From Ptychodera flava (Eukaryota; Hemichordata; Enteropneusta; Ptychoderidae): a stretch of 64,000 bases of DNA. Where the stretch lies: the NCBI RefSeq assembly GCF_041260155.1, contig NC_091931.1, positions 23,643,654 to 23,707,653 of the forward strand, given 5' to 3'. Shown piece by piece: positions 15,001 through 57,400 of the stretch (positions are counted from its first letter, which is position 1; each line of letters begins with the position of its first letter). A model generated the notes under the pieces. The model saw only the letters and a list, made by a program, of their open reading frames with translations. It ran no database searches and was not told the origin of the DNA. Position numbers and translations under genes: made by a program.

Positions 15001-15187
15001 GGAACTAACAATTGGATCTTCATATTTTTCAAATTTCTCAAAAGTGTTAGGTGCCCTATAGCTGAATGTTGCAATATTACAAATTACTCATCAAACCAGT
15101 GTTCAACTTAAAAAGAAAAGTAGATGAGCTTACATTTACAGATGAAACAGACATTACTTCACCATCAAATTATCCCAAATTAGTTGC
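15001..15187. mobile_element. Small MITE, GGAACTAATTTGGGAT family (copy 1)
   Basis: This stretch of about 190 bp is nearly superimposable on 16059-16236. It begins GGAACTAAC and ends TTATCCCAAATTAGTT, which is the inverted terminus. Shared internal text includes 'ttcaaatttctcaaaagtgttaggtgcc' split by small changes, and 'gatgagcttacatttacagatgaaac'. It is non-coding. Confidence 0.7.
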
Positions 15188-15618
15188 AATTGTGTTATTA
15201 AAACCACTTTCCCATGTCTTTTTTTCTGAAATCTTCAAGTATCTCAGAACGTCATGTGACGAGTGTCTACACCAGTGGTCAGCTACGTGGATTTTAGGGG
15301 ATGGTTGACACCTGGTTATCTCGTAGCGTCGACTTATGATTTATGGGGTTGTTTTGATGATAAAATGTGTACCCGTCGGTGTCATCTCCCATGCTTCTGT
15401 AAGACATGATGACACGAAATTGGCTTGAGGACGCTCGGTCTACAATGCGATCACCTGAGACGCCAGAGCCAATGGAAGAGATTTTAAACAGTGAAGTATA
15501 GAAGTAACGCATGCAAGCATAACCAGTGTTTCAAAGCGCTGCCGCAGTTCAGTCACCACCGGACCGTCACACGGCCCTAATTTGAGACACCGCCTTCGTT
15601 GACGTTCACGGCTTAAGG

Positions 15619-32757
<17,139 letters not shown>

Positions 32758-33034
32758 AATACCAAGAAATCTTACTTAATAGCATTCATTTCAATCTGTG
32801 AATATAGAGGCTTCCTTTATAACCAATATTTTTTTAGCATGTAAATTCAGATATAAACGGTTGACTATAGATAACCCGGATCAGAAGATACGAAGGAAAC
32901 TTCAGACGAATCTGTGGTTACATGAAATTGACGTAGTATTGATTATATCCTATAACCTCAAATTCATGTACACATTCATTATTGTACGGGCTGAATGCAC
33001 AGAGTAGAGACGGCAGACTGTGTTCATTATCATC

Positions 33035-33040
33035 AATAAA
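33035..33040 (+). terminator. Polyadenylation signal AATAAA, gene 1
   Basis: It lies 278 bp after the stop in a segment (CAATAAATCCATACTTTGA) conserved after gene 2. Confidence 0.65.
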
Positions 33041-36000
33041 TCCATACTTTGACTTTTTTGTGTAATTCTGACCATCATTTTGAGATCATCTGTACCAGCA
33101 CGAATCCGATTTCGACATACCAAACATGTACATTCATTTACATGTAAAACGATAAGGCGGATGATTGTTCTAGAATGTGGTGCAACGCCATCAACAACAG
33201 CATGACCTGGTACCGGAAAGAAGAATTGAGCTCCCGTCTAGTTCAGTATCGATGCGAAGAAATTTTGAGTTTAACGGATGAACAAGTGTATCACGTCACA
33301 TGCCATTGCTCTTCTAGTATCTTAAAATTCCGAGTCACTGGTAGTGTTTGAAAAACAGAGATGTAACTGTTGCGGGTAGACTCAATAAGTTCAACCTGCA
33401 GAATGTCTACTTTTCAAGTACATTAAACCTTCAGAACAAACACAAAATCCACCTTCAATGAATTTCCAGTATGATTACCTTCAGCAGAATCTATGAATTT
33501 GACAGCTTTAGCTGATACAGGGATTTGCAGTTGTTTACTCCTCGCCTTCGAAGTGAATTTAAATTTAGTCTTATATAAATGACACAATCTTTCAATACAG
33601 ACATCAAATAAAATCGTAACTGCTGCAAATCTTGTGGTGATGTCATTTCAAGCTTCAGCTGAAGTTTGTAGCACGGATTGTATGAATACGCGATTCTTGT
33701 ACCCTGCATATGCAAAGCTACTGTGTGTGACATCTTTCAACCACTTTACACCACACGTGTTAAATTGTATCAAGAAATCAGAGCAAGCAAGTGTCCATTT
33801 AGTTGGTTATTTAGTGCACGAAGGACGCAGTTCACATGAAACAAACAATGCTTATCAAGCAAGTATAAGAACTTGATGAGAAGATGTGGAAAATGTAATT
33901 ACAGTACAAGGATTTCATATTGCTGTATTGTGTGTTGTTGTGGCGCCCCCATAGATATTAACATCAAATGAAACTTTTCGAGTTGATTCTTTCTGAAGAG
34001 ACAATTATACAGGTACTTGAGGAATTGTCCGTTTAGTGCCCGACCTTAAATTACACAGCTGGCTGCGTACAGCTGCAGTCTAGATTAACTTTTGCGTTTT
34101 TGCAACAATTTGAAACAGTTACGTTTACTTCCGCGTTTCCCTAGATTTGCGCCAAATCTGTGGGTATGTAAATGTAAAACAGGGTAAACTCAAGCGATAA
34201 ACTTCAGCAGACTGTCACGTCCACGGTTAATGGTGAGGTGATCGTGAAACTGAAGCAAAATAATACTTTGGCAGATTGTTGAGCAGATCGGGGGTTAACG
34301 CGGTGACGAGCCAGTTGCTGTTGCGTACGCCAGAGAAAACCTAAGCTACTATAGAACCAGTCTACTCTGTCATTCTGAAAGGTGACGAACTTCATTAAAA
34401 GTTTATGAAGTTGAAGGCCTTTGAACAGTAGGTATATATGAAGAGTCGTTATATCTCAATAAAGTTTCATCGTGCTATCTTCAATAGAAGACTTCACGTG
34501 CCGGCAAAACATTGGTATTTTGACATACTCTTTCGGTTGTGAATCAGAAACAGTATATTTTGTGAACTTCATGTGTAAAACAACTATTTATGTTGCATAC
34601 ACTTAGCACACCCGTGCTGATTTTCCATCGATGTGATTATTATCAGTGTTTATTCGACTCATCAACTATCTTGTCCATCGGGGCAGTCGGTAAATGGGTC
34701 ACACTGATTTGACATTGGACACACTTTAACAACAAAACAGCGATAAACCAAATGCACGACTACTCACTTAATCATATGACAACCATCGATAAGAAGTACA
34801 GCGAAGCGATTGCAAGGGAGGGTGGGCATTGTTGCTCGACCTCCAGCAGGTTACTGATAATATCTAGTCAGAATTAGAGTATCACATGGAAAACATTTTA
34901 TTTGCAAAGATTGATAGGTTTCATTATGCATGGTTCATTACATGTTTGCTCAGTGCAGCAAGGTCCATAGACTTACCCTAAATGCCTGTACAAAGGTGTC
35001 TGCTGCCGTACGTCCGTTCACGATATAATGTGAAACAAGTCCCCATTTTCGGGCCCTCTGCTGAAGCGTGTTTCAAAAATAATTGCCGTAGACGCTTCTT
35101 CGGCCTTTCATCACTATATTGGAAAGTGATGACACAATATTGGTGCACAACTAGTTCAACAGTCTGCTTTACTACAAAAGTACATATATAGACATCTGCA
35201 CATCAAAGGGCCAGTAGCCGTAACTTTTGGTGATTGTTTCACTATTTTATTTTAATGTCAACGACAATTTCTTTTGCTGCCCACAAAGCATGTTGAGATA
35301 CACAGTATTCAGTTTGCACATGTGTATTAAACTGCATTGTAATTGTTGACAAGTGACTTCTTTTCCGGATTAGAATTCCAATATAAAATATAACATTGGA
35401 TTTTACACGTGTTGACGCTATGCTGACAGGCTAAATAGTTGGTGTTTTATCCGTCATCTTAAGAAGTAATATTTACAATTCTATCATCACAACAAACAAT
35501 GATACAACCAGCTGCCTGCTGCATCCATCTTTACCAGCCTTTCGCCTGCTTGGTTCAACCAAGACGCCTGAGAAAAATAAATGGCCCTGCTCGCTGATAC
35601 CTTGAAAAGTTGCTTGCCGAGAAACTGCTTACAAACAAGAGCTTGTTTTCCTTTCATCGTTAATTTAGGGAGGCCACATGGTTTGTTTGTTTGTTTTTTT
35701 GTTTGCTGATATCACATAATATATGGAGGACCGGAATGGACCATCAGAAGTTTCATATGGCATTTTCTTCCCGTCGAAGGTTTTGAGTTCGAGGGAGGGT
35801 AGAATCTTAGCGAAATAGCAGTATACTTGTTGCCAAAAGCTTTCACTTTCCCATCAAAATTTCTCTTTCTTTAAAAATTCTTTGCATATTTAATTATTCT
35901 ACTAGCAAACTTTAATTTGCTGTCCAGGGTTTCATCACTGTTTACCCGCCCTTCCAAGGATTCATTGGTCACTAACCGACAATACACATGAAGTCCCATC

Positions 36001-36139
36001 ACATATCCCTATTCAGGGTGCCCATCACATATCCCTATTCAGGGTGACGAACTTTTTGCAACACAATATTTGCATTTGTATCCGTTGCCAACGCTCCGAT
36101 AACCTGCTTACGAATGTAAACACATACACAATGTACACA

Positions 36140-36444
36140 GGTCGAGGTGCACAAAATCCCTACACTAACATAGGCCATAAAACTGTACGCCACGTACCAG
36201 TAGGTACCGCCGCAAGACACGGTCGTTCTAATGGTGAAACAACGGTTGTTAAAAGATCCCGCCCACTATCTTTGCACGTCCTGTCAAACAATTTGTATCA
36301 GTTAGACACACATGATCCTCATTATCGAGACAAATTGAACATTGTGCCGATCTCAGGCCACATCTGGTCCATTCGTCTACTGTACTTATTTCGAATCACA
36401 CAATCTCTTCTCCTTGTCGCAGACTCACGATCGCGCTCTCCGAG
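36140..36444 (+). promoter_or_regulatory. Candidate promoter/5' region of gene 2
   Basis: This stretch upstream of the ATG is strongly conserved at 54040-54345 before gene 3. Shared segments include 'ccataaaa', 'accagtaggtaccgccgcaa', 'agatcccgcccactatcttt' and 'cacgatcgcgctctccgag'. Conservation and position suggest promoter and 5' UTR. No start site can be assigned by eye. Confidence 0.4.
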
Positions 36445-48970
<12,526 letters not shown>

Positions 48971-49231
48971 AATACCAAGAAATCTCATTTTATAGCATTC
49001 ATTTCAATCTGTGAATTTTGAGGCTTCCTTTTTTACCAATATTTTTCAGCATGTTAAGCCAGGTGCCAGGTATATAGACTATAGATTTTCCCCGGATCAC
49101 CAGATACGAAGAAATTTACTGATCAATCTATAGTGGTTGCATGAAATAGACTAAGCATTCATTACATCCTGTAACTTCAAATTCATTTACACGTTCATTT
49201 TTGTAGGGGGCTGCATGCACACATGATCAAC

Positions 49232-49237
49232 AATAAA
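49232..49237 (+). terminator. Polyadenylation signal AATAAA, gene 2
   Basis: It lies 262 bp after the stop in the same conserved context as the gene 1 signal. Confidence 0.65.
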
Positions 49238-49461
49238 TCCATACTTTGATTTTTTGCTTAGTTCTGACCATGATTTTAAGTTCATCTGTAACAGCAAGAA
49301 TCGGATTTCGCCATATATCAATAATGTAAAATAATTTCAAACGATACGGCGGAATTGTTCTAGAATCTGGTGCTACGCCATCAACGACAGTGTGACCTAG
49401 CACCGCAAAGAAGAATTGAGCTACCGGTCTGGTCAGTATCAACGCCAAGAGTTTTTTGAGT

Positions 49462-49790
49462 TTAAGGTAGTATATGCGCCTCGAAAGTAAAAGACTTAAA
49501 TTTTTGCTTATACTTACCTTAATGACTAATTTAAACATTCTCTTTCAAAATCAAGAATAAACATCAGGGGTCACCGTGCATTTTTGGTACTGAAGAAACA
49601 AATTTACGTAAGATTTACCGATATTAGAAATTCAAAATGGCAACCGTCCCTGTGTTAATTCTATGGAGAAAAATAAAATTTTCGATGTTCAAAAAACTAA
49701 GACGGTGTAATGAGCCCCCACAATTGGTAGATCAAGACGTAATTGAAAAAAGATTGTCCAAAGTTCAGTCCCCGACGCGCCTCCCACCCA
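49462..49790. mobile_element. GCGCCTCG-family MITE (copy 4) at a TTAA site
   Basis: The left end TTAAGGTAGTATATGCGCCTCG follows GAGT. Unit 1 at about 33271 reads GAGTTTAACGGATG with no element, showing insertion into TTAA. The right end CGACGCGCCTCCCACC is a decayed inverted terminus. Confidence 0.8.
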
Positions 49791-51660
49791 CGGATGCACA
49801 AGCGTATCGCGCCACATTCCATTGCTCAGACTCTCATGTTGTATCTTAAATTTCAGAGTCACTGTTTGAAAAAATACATTAAGCCTGCAGAACAAACACA
49901 AAATCAGCCTTTAATGAAATTCTAGTATGATTACCTTCAGCAGAATCTATGAATTTGACAGCTTTAGCCGATACAGAGATTTGCAGTTGTTTACTTCTAG
50001 ACTTCGAGGTTAATTTAGTCATCACACAGTGCACACAATCTTTCAATACAGACGTGGCGTAGTCCAATAAAATCGTGACTGCGGACACTCTGATGGTGAC
50101 GTCATTCCAGGCTTCGGCCGAAGTTTGTAGCACGGATTGTATAAACGTGCGATTCTTGCGACCCGCATGTGCAAAGCTACTGTATTTGACACCTTTCAAC
50201 CACTTTACACTACACATGCTAAATTGTATCACAAAATCAGAGCAAACAAGTGTCCATTAAGTTGATTATTCAGGTCGCGATGGACGTACGTTCAGGAAAC
50301 AAGCAATACTTATCAAACAAGTGTAAGACCTTGATGAGAAGATGTGGAAAATGTAATTAGAGTTCAAAGTTTCATATTGCTGTATTGTGTGTTGTTGTTG
50401 CGCCCTTATAGATATTAACATCAAATGAAACTTTTTCGATTTAATTGTTTCGACAATTATACACGTGTACTTGAAGCATTGTTCGTTTAGTGTTTGGCCT
50501 TGAATTACACAAGTGGCTGGCGTACAGCTGCAATCTTGATAACTTTTACGTTTTGAAATACGAAAAGTAACCTTCGTCCCTAGATTTGCGCCAAATCTGT
50601 GCGTACATAAATGTAATTACAGCGTAAATTTAAGGAATAGACTTCAGCAGAGTGGAGCGTCAACGGCTAATGGTGAGGTGATCGCGAAACTGAAGCAAAA
50701 CAATACTTTTGCTAGATTCATATGCAGAGTGTTGAGTAGATCGGGGTTAACCGCGATGGTCAGCCAGTTGTTGTATTCATACGCCGCAGAAAAGCTAAGC
50801 TACTATGGAGCCATTCTACTCAGTCATACTTGAAGGTTACAAACTTCATCAATAATTAATAAAGTTTAAGACCTTTGTACGGTGGGGCTATCTGAAGAGT
50901 CATGATATCTTAATTAATTTTCATCATGCGATCCTCAGTAGAAGACTTCACGTGTAGCAAAACTTTGGTATTTTGATATACTCTAAGACTTTTGGTTGTG
51001 AATCAAAAACAGTATATTTAGTGTTCTTCATGTGTAAAACAACTAATGGCGTTGCATACACTTAGCACACCTGTGTTGATTTTCCACCAATGCGATATGA
51101 CTTTTCCTCGCACGCCAAGCTTATCAGTGCTTATTCGACTCATCAACTATCTTGTCCATTGGGGCAGTCGGTAAATGGGTCACATTGATTTGACATTTGA
51201 CACACTCAACAAAGCCAGCACTTAATCATATGACAGCCATCGATAAGAAATACAGCGAAGCAATTGCAGGGGAGGAGAACGCCGGTGTTACTCGACCTCC
51301 AGCAGGTTACTGCTATATCTAATGACAAAGTATCACACGGAAAACATTCAATGCAAAGATTGATGCATTACATTGAGCATGGTTCATTACATATTGGCTC
51401 GGTGCAACAAAGTACATTATCTTAAATGCCTGTATACAATTATAGTCTGTGGTCGTATGTGAAATAATTCCCCACTTTCGGGACCTATGCTGGAGTGTTT
51501 CTAAAATTATTGTCGTACTAGCTTCTTCGGCCTTTCATCACTGTGTTGGAAAATGATGACACAATTGGTACACTGGATCCAACAGTCTGCCTTACTGCGA
51601 AAGTACAGTTACGGACAAGGACACAGCAAAGGGCTAGTAGCTGTAATTTTTGACGATTAT

Positions 51661-52263
51661 TAGTCCCCAGGGACATCGTTCGGGGGAGGGGGCAAAGGTT
51701 TGGTCACACCCGTGCGTCCGTCCGTTCATCCAAATTTCTCAGAGATGCCTGGAGCGATTCCATTGAAACTTTATACAAGGATTACTGATTACTCCTGATA
51801 TCATAAACATGCACTTTGATTTGTTTTGTGATGCGATCCAATATAGCTGGCACGCTGCCATTTACAATGGCACTTAGCTATATCGTTTAAATTAATTGCT
51901 GATTTGCATGCAAAATGATTTTTGTTTTAGGATTTATGTCCAGAAGCACTGCATCAAACTTAATGTGATGAGATATGGTACAGGTGATAATCTGTCAGTA
52001 TTATAAAAATGTAAAAATGTTTGTCAATATCCATGCGATTAATTACTAATTGACTCATTTAATGACCTGTTGTAGTTAGGGTGGCAGCCCACATTGGTTT
52101 TACGTTGTCATCGCCATGGAACTCATTCTCGGTCATTAAGCCCCATCTGTATCACAGTATTTTTAAACTCAGACCCAATTAATGAACAGGACTCTATTCT
52201 CACCGAGGACTTGCAATCAAAGTACCCATTAACAAGTTGGGACTGTGTCATCAACGATGACTT
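51661..52263. mobile_element. Insertion of about 600 bp absent from unit 1
   Basis: Unit 1 near 35230 reads straight across this position. The insert starts TAGTCCCCAGGGACATCG and contains 'gtgcgtccgtccgttcatcc'. ACGAT occurs near both borders and may be a target duplication. Class unknown. Confidence 0.5.
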
Positions 52264-52498
52264 GTTTTCACCATTTTTGTTTTAATGTCATCTGCAATAT
52301 CAAGATCTAGTTCTACCCACAAAGCACGTCGAGATACACAGTATTCAGTCTGTAAACCCAATCTGCACATGTGTTTTAAACTGCATTGTTATTGTTGACA
52401 AGTGTCTTCAGGTCCGTATTAATATTCCAGTGTACAAGATAACATCCGATTTTACACGTGCTCAGACGCTGTGTTGATGAGCTAAATAGTTGGTGTTT

Positions 52499-53383
52499 CA
52501 ACGTGCTTTGGGAGTAGAACAAAAATTTGCGATTGACATACAAAACAAAAATTGTGAAAAAAAATCATTAATGTATCAGCTACAGGCCTTTCAAGGAGTC
52601 GTCTTCATTCATTTTCACCAAAGGGCTGATGATGAGAATAAATGTCTTTTCTTGGGTAAGTCAACATTAGCATTTCTCTGTGGACGAACGTTCTGGTGTT
52701 TAATTATTCATAATCGTTAACAACAGCAAAAGCATTTTAACATTATTCACCACATGTTCTAATGTTTATCCAAATCTAAAATTAATAACAAAGTAGCAAA
52801 CACATGATATCTGTTGGATTCATCCAAATTTAATGTCCCCGTTAATAGTACGATTTTTTTATTTCACTTGTCCTTAGAAGACTAAAAAGCTGCCAAAATG
52901 TACGACAGACAAAGTTGGGGAAAACAGCTGTGACCTATCGACATAATGCCAACCTTCTTTTGACAGGGGCAATTCACAGTAATGAATTACCCCAATAATG
53001 TTCGGGATGCACATCGTATCAGCTTTAATGTATCCTGGGTCTGTTAATCAACGAACTGGAGTTTAGAAAATGTAACAGGAAGTGTTTTACATGTAAAGAA
53101 TGCACCATTAGTAAGAAAATATGCCAAGTTTGTTTGTAAAGAATGAGAAATTCTAATGGGAGCGTGACAAATCTTGGCAACTAGTCCTACTCCATCGCCT
53201 AGACTATACTCTTCCTCGAACAAAATCTTCTTTTCCCTCTTCTCACAGCTCCCTTTGCTCCTCCACCCTTTTCCCGACAACGAGATTCGCTCTCCCGTTG
53301 TAAATGCCAATTCCTCCCTGTATTAACTTAGAACGTTTTGCTCCTGCGATACTTTAATCCCTACCGTGTGACCACCACAGCGA
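52499..53383. other. Segment of about 885 bp absent from unit 1
   Basis: Alignment of the two units passes from 'taaatagttggtgttt' directly to 'gtcatctt.ag' in unit 1. In unit 2 this extra DNA intervenes. It has no recognised gene or inverted repeat. It could be an insertion here or a deletion in unit 1. Confidence 0.45.
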
Positions 53384-54039
53384 AGGTCATCTTGAGAAAA
53401 ATACTCACAATGCTATCGTCACAGACAGTGGTACACCCAGCTGTCTGCTGAACTACAGCATCCATCTTTACAAGCCTTTCGCCTGCTTGGTTCAACCAAG
53501 ACGCCGACGATGACTGAAAAATATACGTCCCTGCTCATTGATACCTTAGAAAGTTGCATGCGACCGAGAAACTGCTTACAAACGGTAGCTTGTTTTCCTT
53601 AGTACATCGTCGATTTAAAATATTGGCAACAAAGAAGTACTGGTTGCCAAGAGCTTTCACTTTCCCATCAAAATTTCCATTTTTTCAGAAAAATCTACAA
53701 TTATAAATAATGTACTGTATAAACGCACAAAGCGTCCTCAGTGTTACAATGCAGATGAAAATGTATTGGTTACCTACCCTTTACTACGTTAAAAAGCTGG
53801 CTGCAAATTCTGTAGCAAACTTTGCTGCCCAGGATTTCCCAATTTCACGCCCTTGGTCACTAACGCCCAATGCAAATGAAGTTTCCATCACATATCCCTA
53901 TTGAGGGTGACGAACTTTTCGAAAAATAATATTTGCATTTGTATCCGTTGCCAACGCTCCTATAACCTGCTTACGAATGTTAACACATACAAACAATGTA
54001 CACAGGCCCAGGTGTTTAAGTCATGCACAAAAGCCCTAC

Positions 54040-54345
54040 ATTCTTAATAATTAGAATGCTAACATGGGGCCATAAAAGTGCACGCCATGTACCAGTAGGT
54101 ACCGCCGCAAGACACGGACGTTCTAATGATGAAATAACTGTTGCCAAAAGATCCCGCCCACTATCTTTGCACCTGCCAAATAATTTGTATCAATCAGACC
54201 CACACCATCCTCATTATCAAGACAAATTGAACATTGTGCCGTTATCAGGCCATATCTGGTCCTCTCATCTATATGGGTTATTTCAGATCCCACTGGCCAC
54301 TCCATCTCGTCTCCTTGTCGCAGGCTCACGATCGCGCTCTCCGAG
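54040..54345 (+). promoter_or_regulatory. Candidate promoter/5' region of gene 3
   Basis: Conserved counterpart of 36140-36444, with the same shared segments, ending CGCGCTCTCCGAG before the ATG. Confidence 0.4.
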
Positions 54346-54418
54346 ATGTCGAGACTCCTTCTGACTTCGACGTTCCTGCTCTCGCTCTTGGTTGTCTTGC
54401 AAAATTTGCCGTTTAACC
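54346..54418 (+). CDS. Gene 3 exon 1: signal peptide
   Basis: ATG at 54346 in a CCGAG context. It encodes MSRLLLTSTFLLSLLVVLQN and four more residues, ending at phase-1 donor GTGAGT. Same length as the gene 2 signal exon. Confidence 0.85.
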
Positions 54419-57400
54419 GTGAGTATGACTTTACACATCATTTTTATGTCGAGACTTGAGAGTATTTGGCCAACGCTAAGCTATTGTTAAATTCACTACT
54501 ATCTCAGCAATGTGTTTATATTTATCAAGAGTAAAGAAGTCCACATACAAGCATTGGTTTCTACCATATGTGCTCTTCAATCGTGGGTATACGATGGTAC
54601 CTCATCCACTTGCATGTTTCCAATGGTACCTCCTCATTCATTTGCATGTTTCCAATGATTGTAATATGTAGTGGATACTACATATTACGAAATAAGTCTG
54701 CAAATTTCATGCAACGAAAACTGAATTCGAAATGACTTTAACCCACGAGTGGAAAAGTCTTGAAAATGTAGAGTAAAGTTTGAGTTTTAGCGAAAGTTTG
54801 TGTTGTTAAAAAATTGAGGTAATCAACCTAAATATATTCTGTCCGACATCGAATAACCAGATATCTTATAAGCACCAATGCCTCACGAGGAATTGTCCCG
54901 TCAGTGTTTGTGTTGGCGTTTTCGTAAGCAAGCACGCCATTCACAAATTGTAGGCGTTCCACTTGGATCGTCTTAGTTTGTGAGGTAACGTTTCGTCAAG
55001 ATTTCCTTCGGACGGGGAGCCCAGACAGACCGCTTCATGGCCATGACGCAGTTTCTTTCTCCACCGAGATTCCAAATGCTGCGGAAACAAGTGGAGTGGC
55101 CCTTTCAAACAAAGGTCGACGACAGCGCGTCGAACTAAACACCCCCCTCCCGAGTGCGTCTGGTAGATATTGAGACTGATTTTAGTAGGAATTGCTTATA
55201 ACATAATTATGGCGTTAATAGTGAATTTGTAATTTACCCAATGCTGCCGTCCTCCTTTGTACATATATTCTTTGAAGACAATCCGTTTATTTATCAGATA
55301 GGACCTGATTAATCGTATAACCAGTGCCATCGTGTTTTCTGCGGCACTATCTGTCGGTTCTCGTCATTTCGACAGTCTAAGGTTAATTGATTTTAGGACT
55401 TTAGCTCCGCTTTCAATGAGGTTGAGCTTATCAGATAGGTTCATTGTCCGTCGATGTCGGTCGGCTGTCGTCCGTCAATTTAAGTCAGCGTCTCCAACAC
55501 CACTGATAAGAAAATGTAAATTTTTGTCCATAAGTACCTCGGGATGACCCTATTTAGATTTCTTAAAATGGTGGAATTTGCATATACAATTTTTGGGGGC
55601 GTATCTTTTCTTTTTTGATCATTACGTCATCTTCTGTGGTACCACTGATATGATAGCTTTGAAGGTTAATATATAGCTTTCATAGGATGTCCCTATTTCC
55701 ATTTGTTCACTCATTTATCTTTTAAATATTATTCATTACTTCTTATTCAATGGTTATCAAATTTTGCATGTATGCTCGTAGGTAGGACCTTATTCAGCTT
55801 TCTTCAAACTATGGCAAAATTTGTATAACAATTATGCATTCACTTTTTCGTCATTTTTCTTGCATCTTGGTAATTGACATTTTCCTCTGATGCCACTCAT
55901 CTGATAGCGTTTGAGTTTGTTATGTAATTTTCTAAGGGTTGTCGAAATCAGTAGTTTTAGCTACTATTCATTAAAAATCGTCATCTCTTAAAATGCCGAC
56001 ATCAATCAGATTTCGTTTCTCCTAGCCAGTAGACGCATTTCGGTCTTTTTGCACCGTCGGTGACAATCGTCGTTTTCATGGGATATAGGCTAGAATATTT
56101 ACACCAAAGAATAGGACATTCATGTTAAGGGTTCAATGTTTGTAGCAATTTCTGTGAACTGTGCCGGCGAAAAAATGCGCCATTGCACCGGAACTGTCAG
56201 AACTGACCATATACTAGTTTCTCTGCATGTTATCTAAGTTGATGCACCCTCATAGTGCAAGACTGAAGCAATGAGTCTGCCGACGAAGAAAACTAACCAG
56301 ACTATGAAACAGTTTGAATTGTCATTTGGACAGTGAAGGTGTCCTCTTATTAGTGTGATCTACTCAGCCTCTCTCTGTGTTATGGCCAGCAGAAGCAGTT
56401 AGATAGTGTGATCAGAGCTATAGATAGCCCATAAAACCTAGAGAGAATTAAGTACACTTGACAATATAATCATTGTGTGGCGTGGAAACGTCGCGGGGTA
56501 ATGTTGACATTAATCAAAATGGTTTTAAAAGGCGTAGCAGTGGCACCGTTGCCGGGACGGATTCTTGGAGTTTGCCCTTCCTTCGCGATAACGAAATTGA
56601 ACATCGCCCCTCGGCTGGCAGTGACAGTCTGCCAGGGATGCATACATTTTGGAATTATCGACAGACTGTCTACTCTTGTCATAATATGCTTCTTCTCAAG
56701 AAAATGTTAAGTACAAATGCAAAATATCTTTAAGAATTATGGCAACACCAAGCACGACAGTGTAGTTATCTCTTCGGTGCAACACGTTGTGTACAATATG
56801 CAATTGCAATGTCATCATCGACAAATGAATTGTAAGTCTGGACTGATATTCAGCTATTAAAAATTATCATAAAAATTACACAAAAACTGACTAATACGTT
56901 GACGATAGCAATTGGATACAGGGCACTCAGGCTGTGGCGCCATCTTGGGAGTAGAAAATCACATTGTGACTGCGTTTTACAAACAGGACAACAAGGCTAC
57001 TCTAAAAGTTACTGCTCATTTTAGTTTTAAAGACAACGTGACAGCTTCAATGGCATGTACGTCAGATAAATACATTTGCCAAGCGTTCCTGAACTGTGTT
57101 GCTTACTACGGTGTGTACAGTATGTCTATAGTATGATACTCTCCTAGTTCTCGTTTAGGCCTGAACTCGAACTGTAATTAATAAAATTCAAGCCATGATA
57201 GATAACCTCCTCAGACAACTTTGTTGAGCAACCATACATCTACAGTTTGCTATTTTTGGGACCAAGCTGATAATATGCATATAATTCATTTGGATGTCTA
57301 TAATCAGAATAGGTAAAATTGACATCATTTTTTACACTTTTGTAATCCGAAGGTCCTCATAGCAAACAGATGTCTGACATGTACCGCGTTCATTTCAATG

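Larger units (their letters stand above)
32758..36444. other. Intergenic region between genes 1 and 2
   Basis: It contains the gene 1 3' UTR and then non-coding DNA repeated at 48971-54345. No separate gene was recognised. Short frames around 33491-33876 and 34982-35191 are not conserved as open frames in the duplicate. Confidence 0.6.
48971..54345. other. Intergenic region between genes 2 and 3
   Basis: Duplicate of 32758-36444 expanded by three insertions (49462-49790, about 51661-52263, about 52499-53383). No gene was recognised. Confidence 0.6.
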
